Positions 1-7,067 of a stretch of DNA of 16,202 bases are shown in pieces. The stretch's first letter is position 1. Each line of letters begins with the position of its first letter. Below the pieces are notes generated by a model. That model was not told the DNA's origin. It searched no databases and was given only the letters and a program-made list of their open reading frames with translations. A program made the position numbers and the translations under genes. Origin of the DNA: JAHECQ01 sp047638695 (GTDB taxonomy: Bacteria > Actinomycetota > Acidimicrobiia > Acidimicrobiales > SZUA-35); assembly GCA_047638695.1 (NCBI GenBank), contig JBLINY010000102.1:1-16202 (forward strand), given 5' to 3'.

Positions 1-1
1 C

Positions 2-2938
2 GGCTCGCAGGAAAACAACCGAGACCCAGTACCGGTCACGGATGTAGCGACCGCTCGGGCTGGCGCCCCTGTCTCGCTGAACGTTCTGCTCAACGACACA
101 GATCCTGATGGCGACACACTTGCGCTCCTCGACATCGAAGGCGACAGCGGCACCCTCATCTTCGATCCATCGGGCCAAATCACCTTCACTCCGGACACAA
201 CCGGCACCGATGCCCAAATCGAACTGACCTACGTCATCAGTGATGACTATGGCGCGACGGCCGAGGGCCGTGTGCTGGTGAACGTGCGTCTGGAAGGGGC
301 CAACAGCCCTCCCGATGCCCGCAACGACTCAGCTGTGACCAGCGTTGGCAGTCCGGCAACGCTGCAAGCACTCGACAACGACACCGACCCCGACGACGAC
401 GCCCTCATCGTGGCTCGGCAACCAACCCTGGTCCGGGCCCCTGGCAATCAGGTGGCGGAAGCGACCAACAGCTCCGGCCCCGCCGATCTCACGGCCGATG
501 GCCAGTTCTTCTTCATCCCCGAGCAGGCTGGCACGTATGTCTTCGAGTACCTGATCTCCGACGGGCAAAACACAGACCTGGCGCAGATTCGGGTGGACGT
601 TAGCGAGGCGACGGAAAACCAGCCGCCAACTGCTGTGCGCGACGACGTCACCATCCCCATTGGCGGGTCGCGACTGGTCTATGCCCTCGACAACGATGGG
701 GACCCCAACGGTGATGTCGTCGGGATCGTCGAGTGGTCGGGCGCTCGGGGGCTGACCGTAGAAGAGGTTCCCGGGATCGGCTTCCGGGTAAGCGTCCAAC
801 CTGACGCTCCCAGCCGGGCCGTCTTCCGCTATGCCATCTCCGATGGCGAGGCCGATCCGGTCGCGACCATCGTGGTGATCTCCGTTGTCGACGTCGAACC
901 CGTCAACCAACCTCCGGTCGTCCGTCCCGATGCCATCGAGTTGCGGGCCGGGCGCTCGACGCCGATTCCGGTGTTGCTGAACGACTACGACCCCGAGGGC
1001 GGCGCACTCGAGATCATCCGAGTCGCCGACGTACTCGGCGTCAACGCCCAGTTCGAGATCGGGCCACTCCGTCAGACGGTCGTATTGACGCTGGACGAGA
1101 CGGTTACCGAGAACTTCAGCTTTGGCTACGACGTCGCCGATCCCCAGGGCGCGAGCTCGGCCGGCACCGTCGATGTGCGAGTGATTCGACCGGGCGAGCC
1201 GAATCGTCCCCCCGTCGCCCGACCGGACACGGGCCGTTCGACCGAAGGTGTCGCCATCGACCTCGCCGTGCTCGTAAATGACAGCGATCCCGACGGTGAC
1301 GGCCTTCAGATCGAGTCGATCGCCGGCCAGCCGGCCAACGGCAGCGCCGAAATAACCGAAGCCGGAACCATCATTTACACCCCGTCACCCGGCTTCACCG
1401 GGACCGACCGCTTCACCTATGTACTGCTCGATACCGAGGGAGAACGAACGGTCGGCTCGGTCCAGATCGGCGTTACCCCTGAGGCGGTCGAGAATCGCCC
1501 GCCCTCAGCCAATAACGATCTCTTCACCGTCTACGCGGGAGACGAAGACGTGGTGCTCGACGTCGTCGCCAACGACTTCGATCCCGACAACGATCGACTC
1601 ACCGTAATCGGCACCACCGAGCCCTCAATCGGGACGGTCGTCGTCCGCAACGGGTCGATCCACTTCACACCGCCGGCACCGACGGAGAAGGACGAAGAGG
1701 TCGACGCGCCGGTACGCGAGGTGTCGTTCACATACGAGTTGTCCGACGGACACGGAAATTCCGACGACGCCCTCGTGACCATACGTATCGAGCCAAAGCC
1801 CGAGCCTCAGGCTCCGGTCGCGGTGGCAGACAAGACGGCTCCCACCCGCGGCAACCGTCAGCTCACGGTCGACGTCACTGCCAACGACATCGATCCCGAT
1901 GGCGACATCGCCGACCTTCTTGTTTCCTCCGATGACCCTGCCGTTCAGATCGTCAACAACCAGATGACGATCTCGGTCGGACAAGCGTCATCGCAGCACC
2001 GCTACACGATCACCGATCCCGATGGTCTGACAGCGAGTGCCATCGTGACCGTCTTCGTCGTCGACAACGAGGCACCGACGTTGGCCCCACTAGTGGTGGA
2101 AACCCAGTTCGAAACGCCGATCTCGCTCACACTCTCTGGCCAGGCCGACGATCCCGACGACGACACGTTGTTCTTCGTCTGCTGCGACAACGCTCAGGGC
2201 GGAGTCGGCGAGATTCTGGCTTCGGGAGCGGGGACGCTGAATGTTCGATTCGTTCCGAGCCCCGGCTTCGATGGTCAGGCCAGCTTCTCCTACAGCGTCG
2301 ATGATCAAGCCGGCCACCTCGTCGCTGGCTCGGCAACCATCAACGTGCTGCCGCCCGACAACCGACCGCCGACAGCTATCGACGGTTCGATCGATGTCGA
2401 GGCTGGCACAACCGTGCCATTCGACGTGCTGTCGCTTGCCGATGACCCCGACGTTGGCGACACGCTTTCGGTCACCCTCGATGCCAACCCGGCAGCCGTC
2501 ACGGCCAGTCTTTCCGGTTCGGTCGTCACGCTCACGGCTGCCATCGATACAGCCGGGGGTTCTGACGCCCTTCGTTTCAGCGTCACCGACAGCTTCGGAG
2601 AGACGGCGTCTGGCACGCTAACGGTGCAGGTGGTTCCCGTCTCGGCTGGCCCGCCACAGAGTGTCGCTGACAGCGGTTCGACGAACCAGGGCCAAGCAAT
2701 CGAGCTACCTGTCTTGCTCAACGACGTCGACCCACTGGGCCAAGGGCTCGGCATCTTCCAGATCGGGTCGACCGCCGACGGGGCAACGGCGCAGGGCTCG
2801 ACAGCCGGCTCGATCGTGTTCACCCCCGACACGGACTTCTTCGGCACTACAACCTTCACGTACACCGTGCGAGACGCTACCGGGAGCGCCGAACGCGAAT
2901 CGGTCGGTCAGGTCAGCATCGATGTCATCGGCCGACCG
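2..2938 (+). repeat. Array of ten cadherin/Ig-like protein repeats
   Basis: Each unit opens with a variant of 'PPxAxxD' and carries a 'LLNDxDPDGDxL' loop about 25 residues later. Unit starts are near 308, 623, 908, 1205, 1496, 1808, 2069, 2363 and 2648, with a first, partial unit before 308. Several loops are weakened (units 8, 9 and 10 read ADDPDD, ADDPDV and NDVDPL), so calcium binding probably varies along the rod. Unit 8 contains a vicinal Cys-Cys pair (nt 2180-2185), the only cysteines in the array. The repeats are diverged at DNA level, so this is an old array rather than a recent tandem amplification. Confidence 0.85.
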
Positions 2939-4840
2939 GCCCAGCCCGCCCCTCCCGGTGCCTCGGCCGACAATGCAGTCGCCACCATTATCTGGAGCAC
3001 ACCGGTCGACAACGGAGCACCGGTCGACTCGTACCGAGTCGAGTACACCACAACATCTGGAGACACTGGCTCGGTGGATCTAGGAACGCAGAACAGCCAC
3101 ACATGGACCGGCCTCACCAACGGTGAGGAATATCAGTTCCGTCTGCAGGCTCACAACGTGGCCGGCTGGGGCGACCTCAGCGATTGGTCGGCGCTTGTTC
3201 GGCCAGACACCCGTCCCGATTCACCCGACGCACCGACCGTTGCCTTCGCCGATGGCGAGCTTGCCGTCGATTGGATCGCACCGTCGAACGATGGCAGCGG
3301 CATCACCGGCTACAAACTCGAGATCGGCGGCGGCACCAACCAGGTCACGAGCCTCGGTGCTGTCACCAGCCACACCTGGCGCAGCCTCGCGAATGGCACC
3401 GAATACCAGTTCCGCATCGCTGCAGTGAACGCGGCCGGAGACAGCGACTGGTCGGCGTGGTCGGCCAGCGAACACCCGCTCGGAGCTCCCCTGGCCCCCA
3501 ACCCGGCACTCGCCACCCGCGGCAACCAATTCCTCGACATCGACTGGACGGCTCCCGACAACAACGGCGACGCCATCACCGGCTACGACATCGAACTGCG
3601 CAGCACCGGTCAGGTAGTGGCCGTGGCCGGAGCCGGCACCACCAGCTACCGCTGGGCCGACCTCACCAACGGCATCGCCCAAGAGTTCAGAGTGCGGGCA
3701 TCAAACCGCGACCCCATGCCTGGGTTATGGAGCAGTTGGTCGGCGCCCATCGTGCCCTGCACGGTGCCCGATACCGCCAATGCACCCACCGCGGCACGAG
3801 GCGATCTGACGGCAACGGTGAGCTGGTCCGAGCCCTACGATCAGGGCTGCGCCATCCTGAGCTACAACGTGCGGGCCAACGGCACCGCGGTTCAGACGGT
3901 CGGCGCCGGCTCAACCAGCCACGTCTTCACTGGCCTCACAAACGGCACCGGCTACACCTTCGAAATCCAAACCGTGAACGAGGTAGGAACCGGTACCTGG
4001 AGCTCGCTCTCGGCCGCCGTCACCCCAGCCGGACCGCCAACCGCGCCCACGATCACCAGTGCTTCGCCTTCCGCCGCCGATGCAATTTCGGTGACCTGGG
4101 GCGGAGCGACGGCGAATGGCAGCCCCATCACGAGCTACGAGTTGTCGATCAACGGAGGCAACGCGGGCAGCGTCGGCGTTGTGACCAGTCACACGGCGTC
4201 CGGCCTTTTGGCCAACACCAGTTACGGCTTCCGCGTTCGAGCCTGTAACACCGTTTCATGCGGCGCTTGGAGCGGCACCGTCAACGCCACAACCTGGGGA
4301 CCGCCGACCGTGCCGCTGGCCGTCAGTGCCAACGCAGGCGACAGCACGTGGTGGCTCACGTGGTCGGCCCCTGCCTCCAACGGTGGTTCACCCTTGACCG
4401 GTTACGAATTCAACTTCGGTGGCCCGTCGACAACGTTGAGCGCCACCGCGTCGCAGTACTCCACCACCGCACCCAACGGCCAAGCTCTCACTGGCTATGT
4501 GCGAGCATGCAATGCCGTTGGCTGTTCTGATTGGGTCTCGGGCACGGCAACTCCGAGCGAGCCGCCGCCGCAAACCTGGATCTCGATCGGGACGCAGTTC
4601 ACCGGCCGCAACTGCGAAACGGTATGCAACTGGATCAACGTGAGCGGCAGCGGATTCTGGGAGAACTCGCTAGTCACCATGGTCTGCACGTCCAGCTACA
4701 ACGGCTCGTACAGCACATCGACGACCACGGCCGACGCCAACGGCAGCTTCTCCGACACGCCCTGTTTCTTTGGCTACCCGGGTCACACCGTCTCGGTGGT
4801 AGCCAACGGCGTCCGTTCCAACACGATCACCTGGCCCTAA
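2..4840 (+). CDS. Giant surface protein, cadherin/Ig-like repeats plus Fn3 domains (5' end missing)
   Basis: The reading frame is open from base 2 to a TAA at 4838-4840, giving 1612 visible residues. A GTG at 272 lies inside a repeat, so the true start is upstream of the window. Ten repeats of about 95 residues fill 2-2938, most with the calcium-type loop pattern N-D-x-D-P-D-x-D. Six Fn3 domains follow (2942-4561), with recurring Trp, Tyr and 'LTNG.EYQFR' type strands. The last 92 residues form a separate domain with four cysteines and end 'SNTITWP'. Families of this kind are exported and act as adhesins or sensors; no signal peptide or anchor is visible because the N-terminus is absent. The next gene starts 15 nt downstream. 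In bifidobacteria a Fn3 protein occupies the same place ahead of an AAA-ATPase gene. Ligand and exact role cannot be read from the sequence. Confidence 0.93.
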   Translation, partial: GSQENNRDPVPVTDVATARAGAPVSLNVLLNDTDPDGDTLALLDIEGDSGTLIFDPSGQITFTPDTTGTDAQIELTYVISDDYGATAEGRVLVNVRLEGANSPPDARNDSAVTSVGSPATLQALDNDTDPDDDALIVARQPTLVRAPGNQVAEATNSSGPADLTADGQFFFIPEQAGTYVFEYLISDGQNTDLAQIRVDVSEATENQPPTAVRDDVTIPIGGSRLVYALDNDGDPNGDVVGIVEWSGARGLTVEEVPGIGFRVSVQPDAPSRAVFRYAISDGEADPVATIVVISVVDVEPVNQPPVVRPDAIELRAGRSTPIPVLLNDYDPEGGALEIIRVADVLGVNAQFEIGPLRQTVVLTLDETVTENFSFGYDVADPQGASSAGTVDVRVIRPGEPNRPPVARPDTGRSTEGVAIDLAVLVNDSDPDGDGLQIESIAGQPANGSAEITEAGTIIYTPSPGFTGTDRFTYVLLDTEGERTVGSVQIGVTPEAVENRPPSANNDLFTVYAGDEDVVLDVVANDFDPDNDRLTVIGTTEPSIGTVVVRNGSIHFTPPAPTEKDEEVDAPVREVSFTYELSDGHGNSDDALVTIRIEPKPEPQAPVAVADKTAPTRGNRQLTVDVTANDIDPDGDIADLLVSSDDPAVQIVNNQMTISVGQASSQHRYTITDPDGLTASAIVTVFVVDNEAPTLAPLVVETQFETPISLTLSGQADDPDDDTLFFVCCDNAQGGVGEILASGAGTLNVRFVPSPGFDGQASFSYSVDDQAGHLVAGSATINVLPPDNRPPTAIDGSIDVEAGTTVPFDVLSLADDPDVGDTLSVTLDANPAAVTASLSGSVVTLTAAIDTAGGSDALRFSVTDSFGETASGTLTVQVVPVSAGPPQSVADSGSTNQGQAIELPVLLNDVDPLGQGLGIFQIGSTADGATAQGSTAGSIVFTPDTDFFGTTTFTYTVRDATGSAERESVGQVSIDVIGRPAQPAPPGASADNAVATIIWSTPVDNGAPVDSYRVEYTTTSGDTGSVDLGTQNSHTWTGLTNGEEYQFRLQAHNVAGWGDLSDWSALVRPDTRPDSPDAPTVAFADGELAVDWIAPSNDGSGITGYKLEIGGGTNQVTSLGAVTSHTWRSLANGTEYQFRIAAVNAAGDSDWSAWSASEHPLGAPLAPNPALATRGNQFLDIDWTAPDNNGDAITGYDIELRSTGQVVAVAGAGTTSYRWADLTNGIAQEFRVRASNRDPMPGLWSSWSAPIVPCTVPDTANAPTAARGDLTATVSWSEPYDQGCAILSYNVRANGTAVQTVGAGSTSHVFTGLTNGTGYTFEIQTVNEVGTGTWSSLSAAVTPAGPPTAPTITSASPSAADAISVTWGGATANGSPITSYELSINGGNAGSVGVVTSHTASGLLANTSYGFRVRACNTVSCGAWSGTVNATTWGPPTVPLAVSANAGDSTWWLTWSAPASNGGSPLTGYEFNFGGPSTTLSATASQYSTTAPNGQALTGYVRACNAVGCSDWVSGTATPSEPPPQTWISIGTQFTGRNCETVCNWINVSGSGFWENSLVTMVCTSSYNGSYSTSTTTADANGSFSDTPCFFGYPGHTVSVVANGVRSNTITWP
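2939..4561 (+). repeat. Six tandem fibronectin type III domains
   Basis: Unit starts fall near 2942, 3212, 3482, 3761, 4031 and 4298, about 90 residues each. Recurrent features are a Pro-rich opening (AP.AP), a 'V.W..P..NG...' strand pair, 'Y.(V/L)E(I/L)', 'L.NG..Y.F.(V/I).A.N..G' and a closing 'WS..S'. The last two units share 'VRACN.V.C' with a cysteine pair each, a disulfide-prone variant absent from the first three units. Fn3 domains in bacterial secreted proteins usually serve as spacers or adhesion modules. Confidence 0.85.
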
Positions 4841-4844
4841 GGAG
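4839..4844 (+). promoter_or_regulatory. Shine-Dalgarno site for moxR
   Basis: AAGGAG overlaps the TAA stop of the upstream surface protein and lies 11 nt before the ATG at 4856. This is one of the clearest ribosome-binding sites in the window. It supports translation coupling between the two genes on one mRNA. Confidence 0.6.
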
Positions 4845-4855
4845 CCATCGCCATC

Positions 4856-5887
4856 ATGAAACCAGTTCCGAACCCCGACAATCCAGGCGCCTCACCGCAA
4901 GCATCGGCTTCGGTCGCCACTGCCCCTGCGGTCACGCAGGCTGATGTCGACGGCTTCGCCGACAAATTCAACGACCTCTTGGTGAACATCGAGACCGTGG
5001 TCAAGGGCAAGCAAGATCAGGTCGCGATGGCCCTTGTGTGTCTGTTCGCCGAGAGTCACCTGTTGCTGCAGGACGTGCCTGGGACCGGCAAGACCGTGCT
5101 CGCCAAGTCGATCGCCAACTCGATCGAAGGAACATGGAGCCGTATTCAGTTCACCCCCGACCTGCTGCCTTCTGACGTCACTGGCGGCCTCGTCTACAAC
5201 CAGAACGACGGCACATTCGACCTCCACCGGGGGCCGGTCTTCTCGAACGTCGTTCTAGCCGACGAAATCAACCGGGCCTCGCCTAAGACCCAGGCCGCGC
5301 TGCTCGAGGTAATGGAGGAACGCCAGGTCACCATTGGGAACGACACCAATGCTGTACCCCGTCCCTTTGTGGTGATAGCCACCCAGAACCCGATCGAACA
5401 GGCCGGCACCTATCGATTGCCAGAGGCCCAACTCGACCGCTTCGGAATGCGAGCGTCACTCGGCTATCCCAGCGAGGACGCCGAAGTCGCCGTGCTCGCT
5501 TCGGCGTCGCGCACACATGACTTGACGCCGGTTCTGACGACCAAGGACGTGGAGGCCATGATCCTGCTCGCGGCCGGCGTCTACGCCGATGAGCAGATCC
5601 AGCGCTACATCGTGCGGCTGGCAACGGCGACTCGCGAGCTGCCCGAGGCTCGACTCGGGGTCTCAACCCGTGGTGCCTTGGCTTTGCTGCGGTGTGGTCG
5701 TTCGTTGGCGGCATCTCAGGGTCGTGACTACGTGAAAGCCGACGACATCAAGACCGTCGCACCTTTTGTGATGGCCCATCGTCTGCTCCTCACACCAGAG
5801 GCCGAACTCAAGTCGATCAAGACCGACGAGCTGGTGCTACGGATCGTCGACTCGGTAGAAGCTCCGATCGCAGCCCAGGCCGTCTAG
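4856..5887 (+). CDS. MoxR-family AAA+ ATPase
   Basis: 343 residues, close to the usual MoxR length. After a 25-residue Ala/Pro-rich lead, the AAA+ core shows Walker A 'DVPGTGKT' (residues 73-80, Lys79), Walker B 'VVLADEINRA' (132-141, Asp136-Glu137), a sensor-1 'ATQNP' (175-179) and a C-terminal lid with 'GVSTRG'. All nucleotide-binding and hydrolysis residues are present, so the ATPase should be active. MoxR proteins work as chaperone-like motors that mature or remodel partners bearing von Willebrand A-type domains. The DUF58 gene 7 nt downstream is the expected partner. The start is the ATG 11 nt after AAGGAG. The cytoplasmic substrate is unknown; coupling to the surface protein or the membrane genes is inferred from position. 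Confidence 0.95.
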   Translation: MKPVPNPDNPGASPQASASVATAPAVTQADVDGFADKFNDLLVNIETVVKGKQDQVAMALVCLFAESHLLLQDVPGTGKTVLAKSIANSIEGTWSRIQFTPDLLPSDVTGGLVYNQNDGTFDLHRGPVFSNVVLADEINRASPKTQAALLEVMEERQVTIGNDTNAVPRPFVVIATQNPIEQAGTYRLPEAQLDRFGMRASLGYPSEDAEVAVLASASRTHDLTPVLTTKDVEAMILLAAGVYADEQIQRYIVRLATATRELPEARLGVSTRGALALLRCGRSLAASQGRDYVKADDIKTVAPFVMAHRLLLTPEAELKSIKTDELVLRIVDSVEAPIAAQAV

Positions 5888-5894
5888 TCCTTTC

Positions 5895-7067
5895 ATGAGC
5901 GCTCCGACCATCCACTCTCACCCGTTTACCCGGGCCGGCCTCACAGTGGCCGGACTGGGAACTGCCGCGTACGTGGCCGGGTGGCAGTTCGGGTGGCTCG
6001 AGCTCATGGTGTTGGCTGCTGCCAGCCTCGTGGCCCTCGCGCTGGCGGTGCCGTTCGTGATCGGTCGCCAACGATTGCTGGTCGAACGGTCGCTACGACC
6101 CGAACGGGTGACCGTTGGCGAGCCGGCCATGGCAGTGCTCACGGTGACCAATCCGGCAAAGGCACCTATCGGGAACCGGGCGATCGAAGATCATGTCAAC
6201 GGCGAGCCGGTGGCCATCAACATTTCAGGCCTCGCCCCCGACGAAACGATCGAAGTTTTCCATCCGCTGCCAACCGAACGACGCGGCGTCTTCGAGATCG
6301 GCCCGGCGGTAATTGCCAAAGCTGACCCGCTTGGTCTGATGCGACGAGAGGTCCGCCAAGCCGGGGTTGACCAGTTGTGGGTGCACCCCCGAGTCACGGC
6401 GCTGAACGTGGTGCCCGTCGGATTCGCCAAAGACCTCGAAGGTCCGACGTCAGATGCTTCGCCAGCTGGCGACGTCTCGTTCCACACATTGCGCGAGTAC
6501 GAGATCGGCGACGATCACCGCCATGTTCACTGGCTCTCGACCGCCCGTACCGGCACCTTGATGGTGCGGCATTACGTCGACAACCGGTTGCCCCATCTCA
6601 CTGTTGTGCTCGACAACAACGCTGCCATCTACGAGCAGGAAAACTTCGAGACTGCAGTGGAGGTCGCAGCATCGCTGACGGTGACCACCATGCTGCACCA
6701 GCAACCCGTGGCGTTGAGAGTCGGCGATCAAGCCATTCTGGGCAGCACCCAGCCGGCATCAACTGAGCGGGTACTGGACGCGCTCACCACGGTCGATGCC
6801 AACGAGACCAACCAACCGGGCGAGATGTTGGCAACCGCTTGTCGGGTCGAGCCAGACACATCGGCGCTCGTTCTGGTTACCGGTCCCCGATCTGGCAGCG
6901 ACCTTCTTGCTCTGACCCAACGAGTCAGCCGTCAAGCTCACTGCTTCATCGTGCGGGTTTGGCCCGACGGCGACGCCATCGAACCCGCCGTTGTTCCCGG
7001 AGCCACCGTGTTCGACGCCGCGTCCCTGGACCAGTTCCGGGTGGCGTGGAATCGAGTGATGGCATGA
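5895..7067 (+). CDS. DUF58 / vWA-like membrane protein
   Basis: 390 residues. Two hydrophobic segments near residues 14-30 and 34-56 anchor the N-terminus as a hairpin, followed by a beta-rich segment. The DUF58 signature 'REYEIGDDHRHVHW' sits at 200-213, followed by 'STARTGTLMVRHY'. The downstream strand reads 'VVLDNNAAIY' (237-246), where a classical vWA MIDAS would be D-x-S-x-S. The metal site is therefore probably lost, which may be usual for actinobacterial members. DUF58 proteins are regularly encoded beside MoxR and are presumed clients. The ATG lies 7 nt after the moxR stop with no strong Shine-Dalgarno, so coupled translation is likely. The stop overlaps the next start by 4 nt (ATGA). 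Biochemical function is unknown. Confidence 0.9.
   Translation: MSAPTIHSHPFTRAGLTVAGLGTAAYVAGWQFGWLELMVLAAASLVALALAVPFVIGRQRLLVERSLRPERVTVGEPAMAVLTVTNPAKAPIGNRAIEDHVNGEPVAINISGLAPDETIEVFHPLPTERRGVFEIGPAVIAKADPLGLMRREVRQAGVDQLWVHPRVTALNVVPVGFAKDLEGPTSDASPAGDVSFHTLREYEIGDDHRHVHWLSTARTGTLMVRHYVDNRLPHLTVVLDNNAAIYEQENFETAVEVAASLTVTTMLHQQPVALRVGDQAILGSTQPASTERVLDALTTVDANETNQPGEMLATACRVEPDTSALVLVTGPRSGSDLLALTQRVSRQAHCFIVRVWPDGDAIEPAVVPGATVFDAASLDQFRVAWNRVMA

Noticed and set aside
329..910. 193-codon minus-strand open frame opposite the Ig-like repeats
   Set aside because: Asp/Val/Gly-rich antisense of the repeat codons, no start signal, no recognisable domain.
3184..4248. 354-codon + strand open frame inside the Fn3 region
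   Set aside because: Product is His/Arg-rich and repetitive, the typical read-out of Fn3 codons in a shifted frame; the main frame has clear domain sequence throughout.
6839..7063. 75-residue upstream extension of the transglutaminase-like protein
   Set aside because: It overlaps the conserved C-terminus of DUF58, and the ATG in the ATGA overlap directly precedes the first membrane segment.
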